Source: Zea mays (taxonomy: Eukaryota > Streptophyta > Magnoliopsida > Poales > Poaceae). Taken from it: 64,000 nucleotides of DNA. A model generated the notes under the pieces. It was not told the DNA's origin. It was given only the letters and a program-made list of their open reading frames with translations, and did not search any database. The first letter of the stretch is position 1; each line of letters opens with the position of its first letter. Position numbers and translations under genes: made by a program. The DNA lies in NCBI RefSeq assembly GCF_902167145.1, contig NC_050097.1:170406923-170470922 (forward strand). The letters run 5' to 3'. Below are positions 43,579-54,456 of this stretch, in pieces.

Positions 43579-45108
43579 TCAGTAAATGTGTCTTGACTCT
43601 GGTACAGTGTTGTTGACTGTCCGAGCTTCAAACTCTTCGTGTGCATCACGTTGTTGCTGTACCTGGCGGTGCTCTTCTGGCTGTTGATTGTGAGACGAAG
43701 TTGGAGCCATGAGTGGTGGTGGTGGTAGCGGGGCCCATGCACCTTGTGTGTGGCTTGTCGAAGCAACCGATGTTGTGGGTTGTTGGTTGCCCACATACTC
43801 GGTGATGTATGGGGAATAGCATGAAACAGTATCCAGGACCTGCTTTGGCTAATTCTGCCATACTTTGGCTTCAGCTATTTCCTTTTGCTTCTGAATCGTG
43901 ACTTGGCATGTCCTTGTTGTGTGCCCCTTATCTTCCCCACAGAATAGGCAAAACAACCTTCTTGGTTGGGAGCTGAATCTTCTAGCAATGCTTCTACCTC
44001 CTATGCCTCTTGGAGCTGGTGGCTTGAAGGAGCTTTGCTGTGTCCCTAAAGATTGGGAGCTATGCTGATGCCCTTGAGTATGATTTCCCATATCCTCGCT
44101 GGAGCTAGGATTATGGATCGTCCTGACATGCCTAGGGTGGAGTCTTCCTTTGAAGCCACTGGTCATCTTGGAGTATCTATATGCTTCTTCCCTTCTCTGC
44201 TAAAAGTCATTGTCAGCCCTGATGTACTCGTCCATCTTCTGCAGAAGCTTATCCAAAGTTTGTGGAGCTTCCTGGCGAAATATTGCACTGTTGGTCCTGG
44301 TCGGAGCCCTTGATCGTAGCCTCAATAACAATCTCTTTTGGCACCATTGGCGCCTGAGCTCTGAGACGCAGAAACCTTTGGACGTACGCCTACAGATATT
44401 CCTCATGGTCATGTGTGCATTGGAACAGAGCTTGAGCAGTCACTAGCTTTGTCTGGAAACCCTGGAAGCTGGTTACCAGCATGTCCTTCAACTTATGCCA
44501 TGACATGATTGTTCCTGGCCAAAGGGAAGAATACCACGTTTGAGCCACACTTCTGACTGCCATGACAAAGGACTTTGCCATGACGGTAGTGTTGCCACCA
44601 TATGATGATATGGTCGCCTCGTAGCTCATAAGGAACTACTTCGGGTCGGAATGCTCGTCAAACATAGGGAGTTGTGGCGGCTTGTACGAAGGTGGCCACG
44701 GTGTAGCCTGCAACTCTGCTGCTAGGGGAGAAGCATCATCAAAAGCGAAGTTACCATGATTGAAATCGTCATACCATACATTATCATAGCTTGGCTTTCC
44801 TGATGAAGCTCTCTCTGTCGTGGCCTTCGTCCTTGCTCGTTGTCTTGCGTGATGTGGCACATTTCTTCGGCAGTTTCATCAATCTTCTTTTAGAGTTCAG
44901 CTAGCTCAAGCATCTTCTCCCTTCTTTTTTCCACTTGCTGGTGGATAGCCTCTAGATCTCTGATCGCTTGATCTAGCTCCTCTTCTTCTGGTGTTGGGCT
45001 AATGGCCTTCCTTTTCTGATTTCGGGCTTCTCTCATAGGAATTCCTTCTTGGTTGATATCCAGCGGTGCAAGGGCAGCCCCTGGCGCTATTGCCTTCTTC
45101 GGCGGCAT
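43579..45108 (-). pseudogene. gag: gag of the old Zeon-type element
   Basis: From ATG 45108 (MPPKKAIAPG) the pieces, in changing frames, match the young gag throughout: AISPTPEEEELDQAI, DDFNHGNFAFDDASPLAAELQATPWPPSYKPPQLP, MSYEATISSYGGNTTVMAKSFVMAVRSVAQTWYSSLWPG, LLQKMDEYIRADNDF, the knuckle CLFCGEDKGHTTRTC and the end ARTVNNTVPESRHIY (stop at 43579). There are at least four frameshifts or stops. It adjoins the primer site at 45161-45174. Confidence 0.88.
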
Positions 45109-45160
45109 GACGAAGGTGGTTGCTCGGGCTATTGTTGAAGGTGGTCGTTTGAGTTCACTA

Positions 45161-45174
45161 GAGGTGGGCGCCAA
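45161..45174 (-). other. Primer binding site of the old Zeon-type element
   Basis: Minus strand reads TTGGCGCCCACCTC directly after the 5' LTR end at 45175, the same as in the young element. Confidence 0.65.
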
Positions 45175-48100
45175 TGTTGGTCACTTGTTCTCAAATGTTG
45201 TGAATCAAGAACAAGGCAACTGTAAAGCCTAAAATTTGGAAAAATAAAATAAAATATCATGAAATAATAAAATAAAGAGATAAATATATATATATTAAGT
45301 GTGGTGAGAATTTTCGATGACCGTTGAAATCTATTAGGATTCTCCCTCCTCGTATTCAAACAATAATATTAAGTTAGTAAGTAACTAATAAATTGATAAA
45401 GAAAAGAGATTCTTATATAAATTATCCCTTGTTGAAGTTGATAAATGTTATATAAGGATAAATATTAGAGCATCGATTAATCGAGATTATACAATCGAAA
45501 ATATTTTTCTCAAAATAATTATGTGGAGCAACATATCCAAAAGTATTTACTTATGTAGGATAATAAACAAATAAATAAATACATACTTTGAATTATGTTG
45601 GATTTTGTGGTGTTCATTTAACTGTAAAGTTGACTTCCCAAAACCATAGTTGAATTTGAACTTGAAATCAAAATTTGAAAACTAGAAAACATAAAAGGAA
45701 ATAAAGAAAAAGAAAAAAAGGCAGACCTGGTATTGGGCTGATTCACCTGCCCTGCGGCCCATTTCCATCTGCGCGCGCCTTGGGCCGCGCATGGAATCTC
45801 TAGCGTATGGGCCCTACTAGTCAGCTCCACACACTCAGTCATATGAGTCACTGCCTGGCGGGCCAACTGGCACTATTTATCTTCTCCCCCTGTTCCGCGC
45901 ATAACAACCTCATGCCCTCACCGCAGATTCCGCCGTAGCTCCGGCATGCCTCCATCTTCCTCGCCCACCTCGTGGGGGGATAAATATCGTGTTGACCCTA
46001 CTCTCCTCTCGACCCTAATCTACTGCTCGCAACCGATAGGACGTCGAACCACCTAGGCGTGACTCGCCGCCATTAGCGCACCGACGGGGGGTGTCCCGAT
46101 TCGGAGCCACTCCACACCTCGGCTTGAACTCTTCTTCCGAGATTCGGTGGCCGATTTGGCGCGTGGTGCATGTGTGCGGTTGGCGTGTTACTCACCGGGG
46201 GACGGAGGAATTTCTCATCGGAAGTGTAGCCCCGCCGCGGGACTAGTCACGCCATGGACTGCCCTGCTCACCGCACGACCGTCGGTAAGAACCATTCCCT
46301 CATCTCCGCTTTTGTCTCCTCTCGGAGTAGGATTGTTCCATTGCGAGGTTGGGATACCGGTGGGCCTCACCATGGGTTGCCGGAGGGGGTGGGCGCCATC
46401 GTAAAAGCTCGTCGCCGTCGGCCTGTTTTGTGCCTAGGCCTCGGTCGGCCATTGGATGGGTATCGAAGGGATGAGATTGGAGATCAGAGACGATTTGACC
46501 GGGTCGGATCGCAACCGTAGATCTCGCAATGTACGGTAGGAATCTGATCGCGGGTTCATTAAACCGAGACCATCGGATTAAGATCCGAGGGCTACGGCTG
46601 CATACCGGTTCAGTTTTAGGCGATCTAATCTAGGCCATAGACTTTAGATCGTGCGGCTCAGATGCGATCTTACCCCTTCACGGGCCTAGATTAACACAAA
46701 GGCCCCTGAGTTTTAGAGAAACCAACCCGCCATCCATGTGACTGTAGCCTGAGTCTAGTGCCTCTTGCGCGGAAGCCCCTGCATTTTCCTGGTTTTGTGA
46801 GCGCAGACCAGACACTTATTAAAACCGAGAAATTCGTTTGGAAAATGATTTTTAGTGTTAAAATAATTATAGGAACTTATTTAATTCATAGAAAATCCAT
46901 TCTGACTCCAAATTAATTCATTATAATTCCTATAATTCTATAGTATTATTGTTTATCACATAGTATCTCTGATTTGACATGAAAGCCACTTCAAAATTTA
47001 TTTCTTAATTAATCTTGTATCAAATATATAAAACCTTTGGAAATTCATAACTCCCCCATTTTAACTCCGATTTGACCCATTCGAGTTGCGTTAGCATCAT
47101 ATAAATATTTACTACGCAGTAGCAACACTTGTTATATGATATTCCCTACTTTTATAATTAGGTAACTAATAGGATTAACTGCCTTAATATTAATTCTCAT
47201 CTTATGGATATGATTTGATTAGATGATCTTTAATCAAATAATGATTTGGATTAAAGTAGAGATAATTATTTATAGAATAACCTCTCATATGATTTACAAT
47301 AATCAATTTATGATATAGTGTAATATTTTGATCACATAGATCTTCTATAGAATCATAACTCCATAATTGTAACTCCGATTTTAGTGATTCTCGTTCCCAC
47401 GATCTCGTAGCAACACGTAGATCATTATTATGCAGTATGTTCTTATGTTTGGTGTGATGTTAATTTTGTCTATACTATGTCTGTTTCTATTGCTACGACT
47501 AGCAGCGCGGTCATGAGGATCCGAAGAATCGCCCTGGTAACTGGAATCTCAAGTGCCAGGCAAGTTGTGCCCTTGATCCACTTTTATTACCTAATAATGT
47601 TCTTTATAATCATTTATTCATGCATAGGCTTAATTTTGATGGGACCCAATAGGTCACCCTAGTCTGTTTATCATGTTTACCTTGTTTACCCCTGATTCAC
47701 TTGGGTGGTTATGCTATTGCTCTATATGGTTTTGGGATTAATACTATATTATGTCCATGTTCCAATTATTTTGTTATTTTATTTATGTTCATGTCAAGAT
47801 CATTATCTTTAATTGGAACATGGAGCTTAACTTGAGAAACACGTGCCACCACAAGGGTGGAATGGGACGCCCTTGGCTGACTAATTAGGAAAGCTAGTGG
47901 AAGACTAGCTTACCCGGAAGGGGCAAGGGCAGTAGGGGAGTTGCATGCAAGGAGTTTCTCGGGTTGATTTTGCTGCGATGGCGGTCAGATGGGGGATTCT
48001 TGCAAGTGCTCTTCCCATAAACTGTAGCGGGTTTTCGGAAGCTAGTGGAACTTTGTAAAGGCCTCGTAGTGTTGCCCTGCCTCGCTTCCTTGGTAGAGGT

Positions 48101-49422
48101 GTATGGGAGTCGCGATCCCTTGGCAGATGGGTAACATGACTTGTGGGTATAGGGTACAACCTCTGCAGAGTGTAAAACTGGTATGCTAGCCGAGCTCACA
48201 GTCACGAGAAGCTCAGGACTCTCGCATGATTAATTTATGGAAATTAAATTCAATTTGTCATTTGCATTGCATGGGATTATGTATTAGTTTTGTTCTATTA
48301 TTTTTATTAAGGTTTGGTATTTACTTACATCTAGTAACTGCTAATAAAATTTTGACCAACTAATTAAAAGCAATGCTCAGCTTTAACCCCTGTTGTCGAT
48401 TAGCCTTACATCACATGGACTCCCACCTTTGGTGAGTTCATGCCCACTGGTTCCCCACAACTAGTTGAGCTATGATCATGTGTGAGCTCACCCTTGCTGT
48501 CTCACACCCCCCACAGGAGAAGAACAGGTTGTTCAAGAGGAGCCACACAACGAGGAGTTTGACCTGGTCTAGGTGGCGTTTCCCAGTTGACTTTTGGCGC
48601 CAAGGATGATCCTTAGTTCGTTTCATATTTATCTTTTATTTTGTATTAAGGCTTCCGCTATGTAATAAATACTCTGATGTTATTGTGACATTTATCTCTA
48701 TACACTCTTTTATTATATATGTTGTCTTCATGGCGCATGTATGAGATGCACCCAGCTTTGTTCCTTAAAGCCCGGGTGTTACAGCAACACAATTGTTAAA
48801 GATCAGGGACTTTCATCGTTCGAAACATCATCTCCTTTCGGATATGATGATTTTTGGACGAAGATCGTAAAAATATACTTTCATCCTCTATGAGGATGAA
48901 GATTGGTAAAGATAATATATGATACTCGTTCATTCATCCATACATTATTTCATGATATACATATGCATATTAACAAGATTTATATTACATTTATATCTTC
49001 GGATTGATTGAAGGCGTTGACACGAGAGCGATTACAATTTAGTGTGAACAGTACGGGGGTACTGTTCACCTATTTATAGGCACGGGACGTGATCTGATTA
49101 AAATTACATTTATGACCTTAACATGTACTCATAACTATAACATAAATCATCAAGTATTAACTAGTCCTTTCCTCTTCGGCTCAGTGTCATGTTTGACCTT
49201 TGTTGCCGCCTTAAACTGAAGTCGTCGTCCTTCGACTGCAACTTCAGCATTCGTTGTTGTCGCTCTCAGACAATGTATTCGTCTCGAGGACCTTCGACGG
49301 GGAAGGAGATCCTCATCACGAAGCTTTTCCTATGACGAAGCTCCTGTAATATTCAATATTATGCTAGAAACAAATGGTTAGTCGTGTTTTTGAGGACCTT
49401 TGGAAGAGGAAGGCCTCCAACA
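45175..49422 (-). repeat. 5' LTR of the old Zeon-type element, split by a solo LTR
   Basis: 45175-45220 plus 48789-49422 make an LTR of about 680 bp that aligns with 31133-31808. The right part keeps the perfect TATA-proximal hairpin (49044-49069). Between them is the inserted LTR at 45221-48783. Confidence 0.88.
45221..48783 (+). mobile_element. Solo LTR of a long-LTR gypsy family (3563 bp)
   Basis: Element L in the layout. It starts TGTAAAGCC, ends GGGTGTTACA and is flanked by a perfect 5-bp target duplication gcaac (45216-45220 and 48784-48788). No coding domain, primer site or second LTR is seen, so this is a solo LTR left by recombination between two LTRs. It is of the same family as 13032-16140, which lies in reverse. 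A GC-rich zone (45730-46520) probably holds the promoter. Short frames within (46147-46520, 47894-48205) are not genes. Confidence 0.88.
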
Positions 49423-50158
49423 CCCCCTAAAAGAGTGTTCTCCCCCTTTGAAATAATATTCTCAACATGTGCATTTATAGAAACATGGGGAGCATAAGAT
49501 ATGAAATATAGTCCAATAATTAAAAAACTGCAGAAGACTTGTAAATGATACTAGTTGTGGAATTTGAAAATTCTTGTAGATTTGCAGTGGAAACTTATTG
49601 TCTTTCTCCGAGGACTCCATTTTCCTTCAATGATACTTACTACATATAATAGACTTCAAAACAAGTATTAGTCTCAAATACTTAGATTATAGAGTAACCT
49701 CCCCTTGTGAGTGTGCATACAAGTTTTGGATAATTGTAGGAGACATGCATTTTGATTTTGATATCAAGAGGGGCAAATTATCGATAATCCGAGCTTTGGC
49801 ACATATAAGTTAAATGATACCAATTATAGGATATCAATTGTAGGATATACCATATGAAGTGTATAAACTATATGTTAAGAAGTATACCATATGAAGATAC
49901 CAATTGGAGTGTGAGTATCATTTACTTAGGAATGTTGAATAAGTATGTGTCGTGCTTAACTAAACATTTTAAACCATGTAGGTTTGCTCAAGAATATGAA
50001 TTGAAAATGAGCATTCCAACCATATGATTGACCTAGTATGCATGCAATTATAATCAAAAGTAAATACCATATGTAAAACTAGGCACGTAAGGTAAAAACT
50101 AGATATGAGAAAATAGATACGTATCTAAAAACAAAGAAACGCAATATATCTAGTTACC
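49423..50158 (-). other. Non-coding internal part of the pol-less Sirevirus
   Basis: No gene. It has a CTCCCCC motif (49440-49446) and AT-rich sequence with ATACCATATGAAG-like repeats (49840-49890). Confidence 0.65.
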
Positions 50159-51108
50159 TTAGTCATGGGTGGGGAATTTGGGTCTAAAGTATTCACTAAC
50201 CCATTTGGCAATAGACTTGATCCAATATGATGCATCCCATGATATACATCCCAAATTTGCCAAGTCTCCAAATTTCCCGAAGTCCTTCGAACTTCTTACT
50301 TCCCTCTTGGGATCCAAACCTTTTTGGTGCTTTTCATGGTTGAAATAATTTCCGTTGGCACTCAGATGCATTTGGCCCCCTTTCCTTTGTTGGCTTGCTT
50401 GCTAGCCTTGATTGGTATCACCTTTCCATTCTTTTTCTTCTTGATCAAATAAGGTGTAGCAGCCTTTTTGTCCACCTTGTTGATGTAGGTGTTGGAGGAT
50501 TTGCTTGTTGGCTTTTGCTTGAGCTTTTGCTTATCCCCGGTCTTCGCCTTGCATTGGTAAGACTTGTGACATAGCCTACAAATCACAGTTTCTCCCTCCA
50601 CAGGCTTGTTCACTCCCGCAGTGGTGTTATCCTGAGTAGGTTGAATTTGTTTGGCTTTATCTTTCTTGTCATACAAGGCCTTGCCAAGGCGAGCCACTTA
50701 GTGCCTTAATTGATCATTATCCTTTGCAACCTCATTCGAACATGTTTCTATAACAACATTCTCAATAACAACTTGGTTGCAGGGATAAGAATCAATAATT
50801 AAATCAAAGCAAGAAGTAGAAGCATCATTCTTAATAATTTCTGGAATTTCAACTAAAGATGCTCCTAGGGTGCTACTGATGTTTTCTAGCTTAGTAGTTA
50901 GCTCATTGTTGTGTATGCTAAGAATTTCCATTTTCTCTAGCAAGTTTTCAATGTCTTCTTGAGAGCTAGCTAACTTAGCTTTATGTTTTTCATTTGTTAT
51001 AAGGGTTTCGTCGATAGTTGAGGATGGAGCATTAGACTCTAATTGCTCAATTTTAGTTGTTAGATCACAATTCAAATTTGCAAATGTTTCAAAAAAATTA
51101 GCAACCAT
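50159..51108 (-). pseudogene. gag: gag C-terminal part of the pol-less Sirevirus
   Basis: Minus-strand frame from 51108: a coiled coil (FANLNCDLTTKIEQLES to about residue 90), interrupted by TAA 50698-50700, then VARLGKALYDKKDKAKQ, a Cys/His-containing GETVICRLCHKSYQCKA segment, and a very basic stretch (TPYLIKKKKNGKVIPIKASKQANKGKGA). A last frame ends SEYFRPKFPTHD at 50159. After this, where protease and integrase would follow, there is only non-coding DNA. The pattern matches the gag C-terminus of grass Sireviruses. Confidence 0.72.
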
Positions 51109-51212
51109 TTATAATCATTTTGAGCTAATCAACTTATTTTTCATGGTTTTAAGTTGAGCCTTTTGTTTAGTGCAAACATCCTCAAAACATTTAACAGCAT
51201 GTGCAACTTCAT

Positions 51213-51720
51213 CTAAGGAGGGCTTTCCCTCATCATCACATTCATGATCACTATCATCACTAGAGGATGGGATATTTGTTTTACTTCTTGCCATAAGGCA
51301 CTTGTGTGATGACCATGTTGAGCGTAATGAGGATCAGTGGTTGTGTGTCCTTGGAGGTTCATCTTCTCTTGAAGAGTCATCCCAAGTTTTGACACTTGTA
51401 AACGCCTTGCCTTTGTTCCTCCTCTTTGTGGGTTCGGCCATATTTGGACAGTTGTCCCTGAAGTGGCCCTTCTCCCCGCATGCGAAGCATCCTCTCTTTC
51501 TTTGCCTTTTCCTGTCAATGTTAAAGAGAAGATCCTCGACCTGCAGGGACACACCCATTAGATTAATCTTGTGAATCATCAACATTACCTTTCCGACGCG
51601 TCAGATTGTTTCTTTGTCCTTGGAAGATGATGTTGAGGGTTGATCATCTTCATCATCATCATCACATTCTTCTTCTTCCTCTTCTTCACCTGAGGAGCTT
51701 GGAGTGGGAGCCTTCTTCTT
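51213..51720 (-). pseudogene. gag: gag zinc-knuckle segment of the pol-less Sirevirus
   Basis: The frame at 51334-51585 contains CFACGEKGHFRDNC, a canonical CX2CX4HX4C knuckle, followed by PTKRRNKGKAFTSVKTWDDSS. Upstream (51600-51720) is an acidic Glu/Asp/Ser-rich stretch. Downstream the frame shifts but still encodes acidic residues up to about 51213. Confidence 0.78.
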
Positions 51721-51729
51721 ACCTTTCTT

Positions 51730-52370
51730 TTAATCACATGCAAAAGCATATGACCTTAAAGAAGTTGGCTCCTCTTGACCCATCTTTCGTGATATTTCAA
51801 ATGCCTCAAACTTTCTGATCACAATTGTCGGGGTCATTGTACTCAAGTCCTCCATGTTCTGAAGAATGGTGATGATGCTCCCATATATTTGTTGTGGCGG
51901 TAGGGAGATAATCTTCCTCACAATGTCTGCATCACCTAGCTTATTAATTCCAATAGAATTGAGCTCGTTGATGATTAGATTCAAACGAGAATACATGTCT
52001 CTAACAAGCTCATTATCTTTCATAGCAAAATAATTGTAATCATTTAAGACTAGGCAATGTTTTTGCTCACGGACATTGGATGTGCCGTCATGGATCTCAT
52101 GCAATTTTAACCAAATCTCATTATCAGTTTTTAATGTAAAAACTTGATTGAAAAATTCCATGTTAAGAGATTCATACAAGCAATTTTTGGCTCTAGCGTT
52201 CAAATGAATTTCTTTTCCCTCACTCGTGGTAAGCTTCTCGGGATTTTTAGGTGGTTTCATCTCGTCAAGAGTGGCTCTCCAAACATCTAGATCTCTAGGT
52301 AACAAGCCATTCTAGCACTATAATATGGGAAGTTAGTGTCGTCGAAGTGTGGTGGCCTATGGGTATCCAT
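51730..52370 (-). pseudogene. gag: gag capsid region of the pol-less Sirevirus
   Basis: The likely start is ATG 52370 (MDTHRPPHFDDTNFPYYSARM, typical copia gag beginning). A frame change and TAG near 52310 lead into the open 191-codon stretch from 52305, with WRATLDEMKPPKNP, LYESLNMEFFNQVFTLKTDNEIW, MKDNELVRDMYSRLNLIINELNSIG and FEAFEISRKMG. This is the UBN2-type gag domain. It stops at 51730. Confidence 0.82.
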
Positions 52371-52433
52371 CCCCTTCCTCTAAAAAGCGTCATCTCGATT
52401 AGCGGTGAAGCTAAAACATTTCAAAGGAGCCAA

Positions 52434-52452
52434 ACCGGGTTCTGATACCAAT
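52434..52452 (-). other. Primer binding site of the pol-less Sirevirus
   Basis: Minus strand ATTGGTATCAGAACCCGG follows the LTR end. The core TGGTATCAGA is the initiator-Met-tRNA complement. Confidence 0.8.
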
Positions 52453-54036
52453 TGTAGGAAACGGTGACGCCTAAGAGGGGGGTGAATTAGGACTTCTAAG
52501 AACTATCTCTAAACTAGGCCACACATACAGCCTAGACCAAAACCTATGCAAATGAACAATCTAGAATGTGTAAACTAGGTTTAGTCTATGTGTTGCTAAC
52601 TCTTCCACAAAACCTAAGTTTCAATCCTAAATATTCTAACTAGATACTTAAGTACTTAATGTAAATGCAGAGGGTAAAGAGTAAGGGTAGAGATGCAAAC
52701 TCCCATGGACAACGCCGATATTTTTACCGAGGTATCCGGAACTACGCATGGTTTCGACTAATTCTTGTTGGTGCCCCTACACAAAGGGTAGCCCACGTGA
52801 GGGCCAAGCAACTCGGTCGAGTAACTCCGTAGAGAGCCGCGGGCATTCTCCACGCACAAGTGGTGCTTCACTTTCGGCTCCTCTCGGACGCTCCCCGCCA
52901 TCTCCACTATCGAGCTTCCGACCGAAACGTCATGGGTCGTGTTCCCTTCGGTACATGGTGGCGACCATGACACAAACTCGGTTGTCACAATCTCGCAAGA
53001 CTCTCATCCCACTCGGTACAATGTTACAATGGCTCACACAAGAGCCAAGGGGTTTTGTGGGTTTTTTCTAAACTCACTCAACTTACTAGGAACAACCTAG
53101 AGCAAGCGCATAAGCGGTCTAACTAATCTAAGCACTTCGCAAAGCACATACGCTAATCACCGAGAGATTCTATTAAGCACTTGGGTGTTTGAGCACTTTA
53201 AAATGTCTATAACATGTGTTGTTGTGTTGCTTGGGCTCCCACACCTCCAAATGGCCATTTGGGTAAAGTATATATAGGCCCCAACTCAAATATAGCTGTT
53301 GGAAAGCAATTCTGCAGCTTTTGCGGTGCACCGGACAGGTGCTCCGGATTGTTCGGTGCTGTAACAGACATGCCACATGTACTAGCTGTTAGAGCTTCCG
53401 AAGATGGTGCACCGGACATGGCGCACCGGACAGTTCGGTGTACACCAGACAACCCATGCTTGCTTGTCGTATTTTGGCAATAACTTTTAGCTCTAAACTC
53501 TGATTTCAATGATCTTGTACTTTTTGGAAAGCTTATAAAATTCTCTACATCCTAGAGCTGAAGCATAACATTTTGAGCAAATTAGCACACCGGACAGTCC
53601 GGTGAAACAGCCCCTATGTTGCTACAGTGTTTTCAACAATTCCAACTTTGTATTGTGGGCATAATTTTTAGCTCCGAACTTCAATTTTGATGATCTTCGA
53701 CTTTTTGAAAATATTATAAAGTTATCTACATCTCAAAGTTGAAGCCATGTTAGTTTGCATAGATTTGTTTTTATGAAGCACTTCCAATTCAGTCAGCCCT
53801 TCATCTCAACTTTGTCAACTTCACTTTTGTTTTGTGGCTTTTCATCCCACTTCTACTTCTTGATATATTGGACTCTTAAAATGTATAAAGTGTCTTCAAT
53901 ATGACTTTGTATGTTTTCTACGCATCCTGTGAACTACAACACACAAACACTTGGAAAATATTAGTCCAGAAGGTTATGTTGATCATCAAACACCAAAATC
54001 ACTTAGCCAAATGGGTTGGGGTCCATTTTCCTTATA
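52453..54036 (-). repeat. 5' LTR of the pol-less Sirevirus (1584 bp)
   Basis: It starts TGTAGGAAACGGTGACGCC and reaches CCATTTTCCTTATA. The first 900 bp match the left LTR; the 53330-54036 part is of a different subtype with two related AT-rich blocks (near 53480-53560 and 53650-53730). The palindromes include CACCGGACAGTCCGGTG at 53588-53604. Confidence 0.75.
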
Positions 54037-54456
54037 GGTGCGCCACTAGTCGTTGGATCTCTCATTTGCAGGTGACCGTTGGCACTGTCAGCCTTGCACC
54101 AAACAGTCTGGTGGCTCTCCTCCATAGTGCCACCAGGAACTAGCCGTTGGGCTACTGTCCCCTGGTGCACCAGAAAGTCCGGCGGTGTGACACCGGATAT
54201 TCCGGTGCTCTCAGTCGGACGGTCCGCCGGTGGCAACACTTTGTTCATATCTTAGACTTTGCTTGATACTTGTTGATCTTCACTTATGGTATTCTTAATG
54301 TCTTCTTTTGAGGTGTTGCTTCCTCAATGCCTTAGTCCAAGTCATTTTAGCATCCTGTGAAGTGCAAACACTATCAACCACATTAGTTCACGGGCTATGT
54401 TGATCATCAAACACCAAAATCACTTAGCCAAATGGCCAGGGTCCATTTTCCTTACA
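54037..54456 (-). repeat. Second LTR end in tandem
   Basis: It repeats the terminal 420 bp of the LTR family (GCGCCACTAG... to TTTTCCTTACA) right after a complete LTR. It is closer to the left LTR's terminal part (30330-30760) than the adjacent LTR is. It suggests two copies or a recombination. Confidence 0.7.

Larger units (their letters stand above)
31133..49422 (-). mobile_element. Old Zeon-type gypsy element, minus strand, itself twice interrupted
   Basis: Element J in the layout. LTRs are 31133-31808 and 45175-49422 (the latter split by a solo LTR). It has a polypurine tract next to 31808, primer site TTGGCGCCCACC at 45174, gag on the minus strand and an antisense ORF on the plus strand; no pol. 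Without insertions it is about 7.37 kb, close to the younger copy inside it (7345 bp). cccct precedes the left end; the right end is followed by ccccct, so the target duplication has one extra C. The LTRs differ by roughly 7-9 percent by eye, so it is much older than its guest. Confidence 0.88.
20229..54456 (-). mobile_element. Pol-less Sirevirus (Ty1/copia) hosting further insertions
   Basis: Element C in the layout. It has LTRs starting TGTAGG or TATAGG and ending CCTTACA on the plus strand, a Met-tRNA primer site at the right LTR, and gag with a CCHC knuckle on the minus strand. It has no protease, integrase or reverse transcriptase. Net of insertions it is about 6.7 kb. Flanks are caacc (20224-20228) and caagc (54457-54461), an imperfect 4/5 target duplication. 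The palindromes and several CTCCCCC (polypurine) motifs point to Sirevirus. It must have moved with enzymes from another element, or lost pol after insertion. Confidence 0.7.
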
